A model generated the notes under the pieces. The model was not told the DNA's origin and searched no databases. It was given only the letters and a program-made list of their open reading frames with translations. This document shows positions 9,657 to 17,341 of a DNA stretch of 18,141 bases, piece after piece; the stretch's first letter is position 1, and the number at the start of each line of letters is the position of its first letter. The DNA is taken from NCBI GenBank assembly GCA_947627785.1, contig CANQXC010000006.1, positions 1-18,141 of the forward strand, given 5' to 3'. A program made the position numbers and the translations under genes. This stretch comes from an uncultured Clostridia bacterium (GTDB taxonomy: Bacteria > Bacillota > Clostridia > TANB77 > CAG-508).

Positions 9657-10809
9657 TTAAGTCATTTTCATCTTCATCTGCATAATAGTTCTATTTAATA
9701 CCTCTAAGTTCTTTTCTTCTAATTGAGCTTTTGCTTGTTCCAAAGTTATATTATTTTTTACATATGCTTCAGCAAGTGAATTTATTAAGCTTATATTTCC
9801 TTTACCTAGATTACTTTGTATTGCATCCTCTAATTCAGATACACTAAATTTTTCCTTTCTTATACAACCTGCAACCATATTATCTACCACCATAACCTCT
9901 GGTAATAAAACTAAGTCTCCCTTTGTTCCTCTTATTAATCTTTGTGAAATTATTAATTTTAAAAGTGATGATAATAAGAATTTTACAGACATTTGGTCTC
10001 TTATTTCATAGAAATTAATTATCCTATCAATTGTTTCTGCACAAGATTTTGTATGTAATGTTCCTAAAACTAAATGTCCTGATTCTGCCATATCTATTGC
10101 TGCTTCCATTGTTTCTTTATCTCTAATCTCTCCGAATAACTAATATATCACAATCTTCTCTTAAAGCATTTTTTACTCCATCTTTATATGAAAGAACATC
10201 TTTTCCTCTTCCTACTTCTTTTTGTACAATTAATGATTTTTTTGATACATGTTTATATTCTATAGGTTTTTCTAAAGAAAGTATTTTCTTTTTTTCATTT
10301 TTATTAACTTCATCAATCAATGCATTTAAAGTTGTAGTTTTTCCTGAATTTGTTTTTCCTGTAACTAATATTAATCCATTAGGTTGATAAATCGTTCTTC
10401 TTACAACATCTGGAACTCCTAAATCTTCAAATGCTGGTAATTCATTTTTTATTAATCTAAGTGTTACTACTGGAACATCATCTGCTGAAGAAATATTTCC
10501 TCTAAATCTAACATTGTCAAATTTATATGAAAAATCTAATTTTTTTGTTAATTTGTATTCTTCATCCTTCTCAAATTTATATGAAAAGTCTAATCTCTTC
10601 GTTAGTTTGTATTCTTCATCTTTATCTATTTGTCCCCTTACAAAGAAATCATATATCTCATACATATCTTCTTCGTCTAATACCTTCTCATCTTCTATTT
10701 CTTCTAAAACCCTAGTTACTCTTAACATAGGCTTTCTTCCCTCTACTAAATGAATGTCTGAAGCATTTCTTTCTATTGCTTCTATAAAAATTTTGTCTAG
10801 ATTTATCAT
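9657..10809 (-). CDS. pilT: Type IV pilus retraction ATPase PilT, +1 shift
   Basis: Hexameric ATPase that disassembles pili for retraction, twitching and DNA uptake. The conventional frame ends at 10123 after DCDILVIRRD; the rest of the protein lies in the +1 frame (AAIDMAESGHLVLGTLHTKS). Skipping the C of CGG at 10134-10132 gives DILVIGEIRDKETMEAAID, the canonical PilT Walker B/GE(I/M)RD region, and a 383-residue protein. Walker A is GKTNSGKT at 151-158. Residues 62-97 contain an 18-residue tandem duplication (KDEEYKLTK-LDFSYKF twice) that explains the length above the usual ~350. The C-terminal signature is loose relative to AIRNLIRE. GGAAG precedes the ATG. It lies between pilB and pilC. 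Confidence 0.9.
10132..10134 (-). other. Putative +1 frameshift codon CGG (pilT)
   Basis: The zero frame reads GTT ATT CGG AGA GAT TAG. Skipping the C gives GTT ATT GGA GAG ATT AGA GAT, encoding VIGEIRD, the near-invariant Walker B neighbourhood of PilT/PilB ATPases. The neighbouring PilB has LLGEIRDKET at the same place, which fixes the join exactly. Confidence 0.9.
10517..10624 (-). repeat. 54-bp tandem duplication inside pilT
   Basis: Two adjacent 54-base units (10517-10570 and 10571-10624) differ at seven positions by my count. They encode DKDEEYKLTKRLDFSYKF and EKDEEYKLTKKLDFSYKF, so most differences are silent or conservative. This suggests an old duplication kept under protein-level constraint, not an assembly artefact. 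Confidence 0.9.
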
Positions 10810-10878
10810 AATAAATATCTTCCTTTCATAGTTTATGTATTAATTTGAAAAATTTTTCAAACTTTTTTTCTTTTGCAA

Positions 10879-12507
10879 CTAGAATATCTTAATCTTTTTA
10901 TCAATCTCTTCTAGCGTAGTTATGCCTTGAAGAACTTTTTCTATACCGTCAACTACTAATGGTCTATATCCCTCTTTTATCGCACAGTCTCTAATTTTTA
11001 TATTTGATTCTCCTTGTGTTATTAGCTCTTTTATTTGATCTGTCATTGTCAAAATCTCAAATACACCTGTTCTATCAAAGAAACCTGTATCGTTACACTC
11101 TTTACATCCAACTGGTGTATAAGTATATTTGTCAGTAAAATCTATATCTATATCATATTTTTTCAAATGTTTTGTTATTAGTTCCTTTTCTTCCTCTGTA
11201 AATTCTCTCTTTTTAGCACATTTTTTGCAAACTTTTCTTACCAATCTTTGTGATATTGATGTTGCAAGTGTACTTGCTATATCATAATTTGATATTCCCA
11301 TTTTTCTTAATCTTGTAATAACCTCTATTGAATCTATTGTATGTATTGTTGACAAAACATAATGTCCTGTTTGTCCTGCTTGCATTGCAATTTCAGCAGT
11401 TTCCTTATCTCTAATCTCTCCAAGTAATATAATATCAGGATCTTGTCTTAATACTGTTCTTAATGAATCTGCAAATCTTAATCTTTCTGATATTTCAATT
11501 TGATTTAAACCTGGTATTCTAATTTCTACTGGGTCCTCTATTGTAGTTATATTTATATTTGGTTTATTTAAATAATCTATTAAACTATAAAGTGTTGTTG
11601 TCTTTCCTTCACCTGTTGGGGCTGCAATTATTGTTATACAATTTCTTTTATTTAAATTCTTCTTTATTTCTTCATCTGATTTATTAAATCCTAACTCTGC
11701 TAATCCTCTTATGTCCATATTTTTCTTTAATAATCTTAAAACAAATTTTTCTCCATATATATTTTTTTGTGAAGAAACACGAATATTATAATCTGGATAC
11801 ATAATAATTCTACCATCTTGTGACTCTTGTTTTTCCTGAAACATATTTGATATTGCTTTTAATCTTCCTATTATTTGTGCTTGTCTTGTTTTCTTTATTT
11901 CTGTAACTTTTATTAATTCTCCATCTACTCTATATCTTACTCTAATAGAATCTTCTAAAGGTTCTATATGTATATCACTTGCTCTTTTTGTCATTGCAGA
12001 TTTAATAATACTATCAACTAAAGTTGTTGCATCTTCACCTACATCAATATTTGCTGAATCTGATCCCTCTAAAGCATTTAATACCGATTTTATATTTTTC
12101 TCAAAGGTTATGTATTTCTCCATTGTAAAACCTTTATTAATCATTATTAATCTAACTGTTTCTGTAGCTTGCTCTGTAGTATTATCTGAAAAACATACTT
12201 TTATTTTGTTTCCATCTATATCAAATGGTATTGCCTGATATTTATTTGCCATATCTAAAGAAATGTATTGTTTTACATTTATTGCTACATCTTCAATTGA
12301 AAGCATAATTGTTTGCTCATCTAATATCTCTCCTAATACCTCTAAAAGCACATATTGATCACATAAATTTAAAATATTAATTATTTCTATAATCTTTTTA
12401 TTAGGATTTCTCCTTTGATATTCTAATGCCTTATCTATATCCGCCTGTGTTAATATTCCTCTCTTTACCAACTCAATTCCAATTGGTCCTCTTCTTTTTG
12501 AATCCAT
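10879..12507 (-). CDS. pilB: Type IV pilus assembly ATPase PilB
   Basis: GspE/PilB-family ATPase that powers pilus extension. An N-terminal MshEN-like domain (about 1-140) precedes the ATPase core (about 155-420). Walker A is APTGEGKT at 296-303, with alanine in place of the usual first glycine. The Asp-box region contains TTIEDPVE, and Walker B is DIILLGE at 358-364 followed by IRDKET. Four zinc-binding cysteines are visible as C427/C430 and C468/C471 in the order typical of PilB. At 542 residues it is full length and should be active. No CGG occurs in frame; one arginine here (at 11781) is encoded by CGT. A possible internal promoter lies in the 111-base gap upstream. Confidence 0.96.
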   Translation of the reverse strand: MDSKRRGPIGIELVKRGILTQADIDKALEYQRRNPNKKIIEIINILNLCDQYVLLEVLGEILDEQTIMLSIEDVAINVKQYISLDMANKYQAIPFDIDGNKIKVCFSDNTTEQATETVRLIMINKGFTMEKYITFEKNIKSVLNALEGSDSANIDVGEDATTLVDSIIKSAMTKRASDIHIEPLEDSIRVRYRVDGELIKVTEIKKTRQAQIIGRLKAISNMFQEKQESQDGRIIMYPDYNIRVSSQKNIYGEKFVLRLLKKNMDIRGLAELGFNKSDEEIKKNLNKRNCITIIAAPTGEGKTTTLYSLIDYLNKPNINITTIEDPVEIRIPGLNQIEISERLRFADSLRTVLRQDPDIILLGEIRDKETAEIAMQAGQTGHYVLSTIHTIDSIEVITRLRKMGISNYDIASTLATSISQRLVRKVCKKCAKKREFTEEEKELITKHLKKYDIDIDFTDKYTYTPVGCKECNDTGFFDRTGVFEILTMTDQIKELITQGESNIKIRDCAIKEGYRPLVVDGIEKVLQGITTLEEIDKKIKIF

Positions 12508-12551
12508 ATCACTAGACTCCTTTCGTTTTACCTTAAGTATTAACTATTTTA

Positions 12552-12580
12552 ATTATAATATTTTTTTATTTATTTTTAAA
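12552..12580 (-). promoter_or_regulatory. Weak promoter candidate before pilB
   Basis: On the minus strand, TTTAAA (12580-12575), a 17-base spacer and TATAAT (12557-12552) lie about 45 bases before the pilB ATG. The region is so AT-rich that a chance match is quite possible. Confidence 0.3.
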
Positions 12581-12618
12581 TAGATTTTATTTACTTTCAA
12601 AAAAGTTACAAATTTACA

Positions 12619-13089
12619 TTAATTTAGCAATTCCTTTATCTCATTTAAATTTGCTTTTTTTAACCTAGTCATTGTTGTTGTATATTTTTTTTCTTGTAAC
12701 TTATTTTCTACTGTTACTGTTATTATTTTTATTACATCTAAGTCCTTTCCTTCCATATCTGCATATTTTTCCACTTTTATTGCTACCTTATATGGTGTTG
12801 TTAATTCTTCAACTGTTCTCCCAGCACTAACAGACTCTTCTTGTTTATCATTTATACATTTAATTAAATTTTCTTCTGTTACACTTTCATAAGAGCTTTT
12901 TTCTGTAAATTCAAATATTTTTGTAATAAGCTCCATTTGTCTACTATATATTTTAACTTGCGTTATTTCAAGGATTATATTTGTAATTAAGGATATTATT
13001 ATACCAGCAAATAATAATATTATTAAAGTTGCTATCATCGCATCTGATATAATTATTCCATTCTGTTTTTTTAACATTTTTTTTATCAT
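12619..13089 (-). CDS. Minor type IV prepilin (PilV/ComGD-like)
   Basis: A 156-residue pilin-like protein. The short basic leader MIKKMLKKQNG is followed by a hydrophobic helix IIISDAMIATLIILLFAGI, the class III signal cleaved after glycine by a prepilin peptidase. Position +5 of the mature protein is aspartate rather than the usual glutamate. The remainder (Lys/Glu-rich, with VAIKVEKY and KIITVTVENK) looks like a small beta-type pilin head ending in MTRLKKANL. The start at 13089 is supported by GGAAGGA about eight bases upstream; an ATG 33 bases earlier would put this ribosome site inside the gene. Its place between the peptidase homologue and pilB suggests a minor pilin that primes or tips the fibre. 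Confidence 0.75.
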   Translation of the reverse strand: MIKKMLKKQNGIIISDAMIATLIILLFAGIIISLITNIILEITQVKIYSRQMELITKIFEFTEKSSYESVTEENLIKCINDKQEESVSAGRTVEELTTPYKVAIKVEKYADMEGKDLDVIKIITVTVENKLQEKKYTTTMTRLKKANLNEIKELLN

Positions 13090-13158
13090 ATTTGTTATCC
13101 TTCCTTTTTGGCATAAATTCAATGTAACAAGAACAAATATCTACATATATGTTTAAAC

Positions 13159-13770
13159 TTAAAGTAAACATATTTCATATATACCAACTACCATAAATAT
13201 TAAAAATGCAATTATTTTACTCTTATCTGTTGATTTTTTTGCATTATTTACATATGTTATAAATAATATAATTAGTAGATATATAATATATCTATAAATA
13301 TTAGTATCCAATATGTATAGATATATCATATATATTATCTCTACTATAATTCCAAAATTGAATACTGATTTTTGTATTTTTTTATACTCTTTAAATATTC
13401 CTATCACAATAAAAACTACACTAAAAAATAGAACTCCAAATACTAAAGCTGCAATTTTTGTATATTCTATATTTAATATATCTATATTCAAGTAAATTGC
13501 ATATAGCAAAAATATTATACCAGATAATATTTCTATAATAATATATCTTGGTCTAATTTTTTCTTTGCAATATCTGCATTTTCCACCTAAAAATATATAA
13601 CTTAATACTGGAATTAAGTCCCAAAATCCTAATTTATGGTTACACTTTGGGCAATATGACCTAGTGTGTGTTATATCTTGTTTTAATGGTATTCTATATA
13701 TTGCTAGTGTATAGAAGCTACCTAATACTACTCCTGTTATAAACATATAAATATAAATTATTGCATTCAA
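13159..13770 (-). CDS. Prepilin peptidase homologue (PilD), possibly inactive
   Basis: Multi-pass membrane protein of the PilD/type IV prepilin peptidase family, which normally cleaves and N-methylates prepilins. The N-terminal part is typical: GVVLGSFYTLAIYRIP, then two CxxC pairs (YCPKC and CRYC) around GFWDLIPVLSYIFLGGKC. In the peptidase half I cannot find either catalytic aspartate: the segment where family members have a D-x-D...IP motif reads GIFKEYKKIQKSVFNFG, and no GxGD motif follows. The 203-residue length is short for the family (about 240-260). A TTG start at 13770, preceded by AGAGAGG, is used because an ATG is absent before the first helix. Either a degenerate copy with an active paralogue elsewhere, or a divergent peptidase. 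Confidence 0.8.
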   Translation of the reverse strand: MNAIIYIYMFITGVVLGSFYTLAIYRIPLKQDITHTRSYCPKCNHKLGFWDLIPVLSYIFLGGKCRYCKEKIRPRYIIIEILSGIIFLLYAIYLNIDILNIEYTKIAALVFGVLFFSVVFIVIGIFKEYKKIQKSVFNFGIIVEIIYMIYLYILDTNIYRYIIYLLIILFITYVNNAKKSTDKSKIIAFLIFMVVGIYEICLL

Positions 13771-13796
13771 TTTTATTTTTCCTCTCTTATATAATA

Positions 13797-13826
13797 GGCA
13801 TATACATTATTTATAATGCATATGCC
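13797..13826 (-). promoter_or_regulatory. 13-bp hairpin between the pilin and pilD genes
   Basis: A 13-bp stem (13797-13809 with 13814-13826, one G-U pair in the minus-strand RNA) and a 4-base loop lie 26 bases beyond the pilin stop codon and just before the ribosome site of the next gene. No T-run follows, so it looks more like a 3'-protecting or partial-attenuation hairpin than a full terminator. It could keep pilin mRNA more abundant than the downstream mRNA. Confidence 0.5.
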
Positions 13827-13852
13827 CTTTTAGCATTATTTAGCTATAAAAT

Positions 13853-14107
13853 TTAGGTAGTAGGATTTGTTATCATGTTATTATAATAATTAACTATGTT
13901 ATCTACACCTGTCTGTCCACCATGTTGGATTGTCTCGTCAAGATTATTTTCTGTATCTTGTGCATTTTTCCATTTTTGTGCACCTTCACCTGCTTTATCA
14001 AATAATTGAGTTTGGAATGCTACAGATATAGTAACAATAACCAAAATCAACATAACAATTATTGTGATAACTAATGCTATTAATGTAATACCTTTTTCTT
14101 CTTTCAT
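13853..14107 (-). CDS. Type IV pilin-like protein (candidate major pilin)
   Basis: An 84-residue prepilin. Leader MKEEKG, cleavage expected after G6, then the hydrophobic helix ITLIALVITIIVMLILVI, a signature common in clostridial pilin-like proteins. The glutamate usually found at +5 is alanine here. The short globular part (FDKAGEGAQKWKNAQDTE) ends at ITNPTT. GGGGGTG six bases before the ATG at 14107 is a strong ribosome site and favours this start over an ATG six codons upstream. Strong initiation, position in the operon and the following hairpin suggest high expression. Such a small head is unusual for a major pilin, so it might be a minor one with the main pilin encoded elsewhere. Confidence 0.75.
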   Translation of the reverse strand: MKEEKGITLIALVITIIVMLILVIVTISVAFQTQLFDKAGEGAQKWKNAQDTENNLDETIQHGGQTGVDNIVNYYNNMITNPTT

Positions 14108-14173
14108 CAATTTCACCCCCTTCATTTTATAATAATTTTTGTATATATTTAATTTAATAAATATTACCTAAAA

Positions 14174-14611
14174 TTATTTTACCTCATTAAAGAATTGACC
14201 TTGGTTGCTGTTATTGGGTGAATCTTCTTGTGTTTTGTTGTTTTCATCTTTTGTATTACTATTTTCATTACTATTACTATTTTCATTATTATTACCATTT
14301 TCAACTGATGAAGATGTATTAATTGGTGCAAATGGATCTGTTTTTCCTTTATCATAACCTGTATACTTTTCCGCATAATCTAAGTCTGCTCCATCTACTT
14401 TATAAGTTTGAATTATATTTTGCTTTTCAGCAGTTTCTATTGTTTCTTGTAATTCTTGAGTCATTTCTTCCGGTAAAACATATCCAGATACTTTACTTGG
14501 TACTTTTTTATTTGTTGGTACATATTCATAAAGTAATATTCCCAAAATCAATGCTATTGCAATCATTAAAAGTATTATTATAAAAATTTCTTTTATTATC
14601 GATTTCATCAT
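14174..14611 (-). CDS. Membrane-anchored PilP-like pilus protein
   Basis: A 145-residue protein with an N-terminal membrane anchor (about residues 8-29, IFIIILLMIAIALILGILL), an outer segment with VPSKVSGYVLPEEMTQEL and a GYDKGKTDPFAP motif, and a low-complexity Asn/Ser/Glu tail (about residues 103-140). Its position directly after pilO is where pilP lies in Gram-negative clusters, and PilP and GspC proteins carry a similar short DPF motif. By analogy it may join the PilM-PilN-PilO alignment complex; this is inference from position and a short motif only. AGGAG eight bases before the first of two ATGs supports the start. It lies 44 bases downstream of the shifted end of pilO. Confidence 0.65.
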   Translation of the reverse strand: MMKSIIKEIFIIILLMIAIALILGILLYEYVPTNKKVPSKVSGYVLPEEMTQELQETIETAEKQNIIQTYKVDGADLDYAEKYTGYDKGKTDPFAPINTSSSVENGNNNENSNSNENSNTKDENNKTQEDSPNNSNQGQFFNEVK

Positions 14612-14655
14612 GGTTTTCTCTCCTTAATAATTGTTCTTGTTGAGTTTTCATTTTA

Positions 14656-15262
14656 TTAATCTTCCACTGTTTCTACAATTCCTTCTACATTTACACCTTC
14701 TACCTCAAATGTAGCTTTTAAACTATTTGTTCCCGCATTTGTTTTATCATCTCCGTGATACTGGTACTAAAACAAAGTCTTTTATTTTGAAACTTAACAT
14801 ATCATCATTTTCTATATCATATATGAAATCTGTTATTGATATATATTCTCCAATTACAGTAAAATCTAATTTGTTATTATCAGATACATCTAGCTCTAAA
14901 TATACTTTTTCTTTTTTAGCATAATTTTGTAATGTTATCCATAATTTTTCTATTCTAAATTGTTTTATTGTAGTTACTCCTAATTCTAAATTTTCTGCAA
15001 GGTATGCCGTCTTTGCTAAATATCTTTCTTTTACTATCTTTAAATCCTCTATTGATGTTTCAACAGATACTATGCTTTCTGGATACTGTTGGTTATTTAA
15101 ATCTTTTGCTACATTGATTTTACTATCTAGGTTTTTATTTAAATCTTGTATATCGCCTATATTAATATTTTGCCAATCAAATATTGTTATTTTTCCCATA
15201 ATTATAAAATAAGCTAATACTATGAGTAGGATAACTAAAACTGAAATTAAAAACTTTCTCAT
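14656..15262 (-). CDS. pilO: PilO alignment-complex protein, +1 shift near the C-terminus
   Basis: Bitopic membrane protein with one N-terminal helix (MRKFLISVLVILLIVLAYFI) and a coiled-coil then ferredoxin-like outer domain, as in PilO, which pairs with PilN in the pilus inner-membrane complex. In the conventional frame it stops at 14747 after LVPVSRR. Skipping the C of CGG at 14755-14753 adds GDDKTNAGTNSLKATFEVEG and a further 14 codons to a TAA at 14656, giving 201 residues. The added KATFEVEGV strand is what PilO and PilN folds usually end with, and family members are about 200 residues long. GGAGG five bases before the ATG at 15262 sets the start. It follows pilMN closely. Confidence 0.82.
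14753..14755 (-). other. Putative +1 frameshift codon CGG (pilO)
   Basis: The zero frame reads GTA TCA CGG AGA TGA TAA. Skipping the C gives TCA GGA GAT GAT AAA ACA, opening 33 further codons after the glycine without a stop and with a beta-strand-like C-terminus. The new frame then fills what would otherwise be 132 bases of untranslated space before the next gene. Confidence 0.8.
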
Positions 15263-15280
15263 TTTTTCCTCCATTCATGT

Positions 15281-16906
15281 TTAATATGGCAATTCTCCAC
15301 TTATAGTTATATTTATTAAATCATTTTGCATTCTTCCATCTGATGTAGTTATATTTACTAATATTCCTTCCTCTTCTAAAGCTGCCTTAAAATATCCTAA
15401 TTGGTCATATTCTTCTGCACAAGCTCTTATCTCTATATTTTTTCCACTACTATTTTCTACAGCTAATAGCTGAACTCCTTTTGGAACATTAAACCCAATT
15501 CTAGTTAATAAATTAGGAATTGCATTCTTGCTTGAATAATCCTCTGTTACCTGTGAGGTTGCTTCATCAATTGATGCAATTGCATTTTCGTATTGTGAAA
15601 CTCTGCTGTTTATTGTTCTTGCATAATTTAAAACTCTTGAAATCTCTGTTTGAGTAGATGCAATAATCTCATCAGTTTCGTCTATCTTTTGATTTATCTG
15701 CTTTGACACCATGTCCGTCATAACAATATAACATGCCATTATTATTATTACTCCAGCACCACCTCTAAGTATCATTTTTTCAGTAGTGTCTAGTCGAGCT
15801 TTCATTGTTTCTTTAAAAGATCGTTTTGGTTTGTCCTTGTTTCCTCCTCCTATTTTTACATCACTATTTAATTTCTTAACAATTTCTTCCCAAACTCGTC
15901 CTTTGTTAGTAAAGTTATTTGCTTGTTTTTTCTCTTGTAAGCCTTGTAATGCCAATGCTATAGCTGAATTCACTTCAATATAATCTTTAATATTTATTTT
16001 TACACTTGTTTTTTCAACAAAATATGGAACCAAAATTTCACATTTTTTATCTATAAAACTTTCTTGGAATAATAGGTCCAAATTGTTAATTATAATTCCC
16101 ATTCCTGTTATGTATATATTATTTATATCAATTCCATTATTTGAAATTGTTTCTCTTACTTTTGAAATAATATCAAATAATACTGTTATTATATCTTCTA
16201 AGTATTCATTTCCAGCAATTTTTAAATTTTGTCCTGTTCTAGTATAAACTGTAGTATTTTTACAGATTTCATATGCCTTCTTAACTGAACTTTCTTTTTC
16301 TGATATTGTTTTTAATATATTGCCCATTCCATTTTCAATTTTATCAATTTTATAAACTCTTCCATTTACTAGTGTAGTTATTTCTGTTTGCTGCTCAATA
16401 TTTACTATTACACAATTATCTTGTGTAGCAGTTCTGTTTATTTGTTGTATTGTTGTTGCTATAGGTGACATATTATTTATTTTATACTTGTCAAACATTT
16501 GTAATCGTTCTACAACATTTACCTTATCTGTATAAGTATATATAACCCTAATTTTATCTCTATCTTCTAAATTAAATGTCTTTATTTTTCTATACTCTGT
16601 TGCATTCTTGTTTTTACCGTTATTGTTACAGAAAAATTCAAATTCTGTATCAATTGCTTTCTCTAAATCCTGTTGTTTTAATAACTTAAATAGATTTGAA
16701 TATGTATAGTTCTCTTTATTTATATTTATACTGATAGGTATTTTGTAGCTAAATGTTTCTTTTATTATTTGGTCTATAACTTTTTCTATATCTAAATCGT
16801 AAAATTTAACTCCATATGCTTCTACTTTATAATTGTTATGGTCTTTAGAAACTTTAGCATATTTTATTATATTATCTTGTATATATATACCTAAACAACT
16901 TTGCAT
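15281..16906 (-). CDS. pilMN: PilM-PilN fusion protein
   Basis: A 541-residue fusion. Residues 1-325 resemble PilM, the cytoplasmic actin-like ATPase (start CLGIYIQDNIIKYAKV; VIVNIEQQTEITTLVNG near 167-183 as the phosphate-loop region; IYITGMG near 264-270). A charged linker leads to one membrane helix (about 379-398, ILRGGAGVIIIMACYIVMTD), then a coiled coil (about 400-450) and a small outer domain ending in LINITISGELPY, as in PilN. The natural PilM-PilN binding is thus made covalent. The same fusion is known in Clostridioides difficile. AAGGAGAG precedes the ATG and a good promoter lies upstream, so this is the first gene of the pilus operon. Confidence 0.92.
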   Translation of the reverse strand: MQSCLGIYIQDNIIKYAKVSKDHNNYKVEAYGVKFYDLDIEKVIDQIIKETFSYKIPISININKENYTYSNLFKLLKQQDLEKAIDTEFEFFCNNNGKNKNATEYRKIKTFNLEDRDKIRVIYTYTDKVNVVERLQMFDKYKINNMSPIATTIQQINRTATQDNCVIVNIEQQTEITTLVNGRVYKIDKIENGMGNILKTISEKESSVKKAYEICKNTTVYTRTGQNLKIAGNEYLEDIITVLFDIISKVRETISNNGIDINNIYITGMGIIINNLDLLFQESFIDKKCEILVPYFVEKTSVKINIKDYIEVNSAIALALQGLQEKKQANNFTNKGRVWEEIVKKLNSDVKIGGGNKDKPKRSFKETMKARLDTTEKMILRGGAGVIIIMACYIVMTDMVSKQINQKIDETDEIIASTQTEISRVLNYARTINSRVSQYENAIASIDEATSQVTEDYSSKNAIPNLLTRIGFNVPKGVQLLAVENSSGKNIEIRACAEEYDQLGYFKAALEEEGILVNITTSDGRMQNDLINITISGELPY

Positions 16907-16938
16907 TTTCTCTCTCCTTAGTTTTCATTATTAATTAT

Positions 16939-16966
16939 ATTTTAAACTATTTTCGAGCATAGTCAA
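16939..16966 (-). promoter_or_regulatory. Sigma-A-type promoter for the pilus operon
   Basis: On the minus strand, TTGACT (16966-16961), a 16-base spacer and TAAAAT (16944-16939) match five of six consensus bases at each box. Transcription would begin about 25 bases before the pilMN ATG. Confidence 0.65.
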
Positions 16967-16981
16967 TAATTATGTCGAAAA

Positions 16982-17012
16982 TGTAATATTTTTGTAATAT
17001 TGTTGTAATATT
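16982..17012. repeat. Three TGTAATATT repeats at exact 11-bp spacing
   Basis: TGTAATATT occurs at 16982-16990, 16993-17001 and 17004-17012, one helical turn apart. The array lies 15 bases from the -35 box of the pilus promoter and 12 bases from the -35 box of the opposed candidate promoter. This layout suggests a regulator binding several sites on one DNA face, though no regulator gene is present here. Confidence 0.6.
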
Positions 17013-17024
17013 ATTTTCCCTTTT

Positions 17025-17054
17025 TTCACATTTTTTTGCAGTTTTGCGTATAAT
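17025..17054 (+). promoter_or_regulatory. Candidate promoter for the dodecin-spoVA operon
   Basis: TTCACA (17025-17030), an 18-base spacer and TATAAT (17049-17054) match the sigma-A consensus at five and six of six bases. spoVA operons are normally read by the forespore factor sigma-G; I see no convincing sigma-G match, so which factor acts here is open. Confidence 0.4.
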
Positions 17055-17122
17055 ATATATTTTTTTAGATAAAATATTTTTATAATTATAATTATTGCTA
17101 GAATGGAGGTATGTTTGATTAT

Positions 17123-17335
17123 ATGAGTACAGAAAAACATTTAAGAGTAACTGGTTCATCTGATGTTTCTTGGAAGGATGCCATTGTTACAACAATTACT
17201 GAAGCTTCAAAAACAATAGATTATTTATCATCTGTTACAATTTTAGAACAAAAAGCAAAAATTGATGGCAATAAAATTGTTGAATATTATGCAACTATGG
17301 ATTTATCATTTAATATTGATGAAAATAGGGGGTGA
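17123..17335 (+). CDS. Dodecin-like small flavin-binding protein
   Basis: About 70 residues with the dodecin pattern: GSSDVSWKDAIVTTITEASKT corresponds to the family's GSS-SWEDAV-A...A-KT helix, followed by LSSVTILEQKAKIDGNKIVEY and a final beta strand (DLSFNI). Dodecins form hollow twelve-subunit spheres that store or buffer flavins or related cofactors. Two starts are possible: ATG at 17111, only one base after GGAGG, or ATG at 17123, thirteen bases after it; the latter gives the usual dodecin N-terminus. Its stop overlaps the spoVAC ribosome site, so it is probably co-transcribed with spoVAC. A role in sporulation is inferred only from this position. Confidence 0.8.
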   Translation: MSTEKHLRVTGSSDVSWKDAIVTTITEASKTIDYLSSVTILEQKAKIDGNKIVEYYATMDLSFNIDENRG

Positions 17336-17341
17336 TTTACA

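Noticed and set aside
2094..10134. Pseudogenes: UPF0182, rlmN, pilT and pilO as decaying genes
   Set aside because: Each has only single-base shifts, always at CGG, always in the same direction, with no internal stop or missing motif elsewhere. Random decay would give mixed indels and stops at unrelated places.
12968..13171. 67-codon minus-strand frame overlapping pilD and the minor prepilin
   Set aside because: It is an alternative frame of the prepilin gene with no independent signals.
17103..17126. Seven-codon reading frame (ATG GAG GTA ... TGA) whose stop overlaps the dodecin ATG
   Set aside because: It could couple translation, but it lacks a ribosome site of its own and is too short to support.
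16947..17159. 70-codon minus-strand reading frame across the divergent promoter region
   Set aside because: It overlaps the dodecin start and the promoters, has no ribosome site or family pattern, and its composition is that of random AT-rich DNA.
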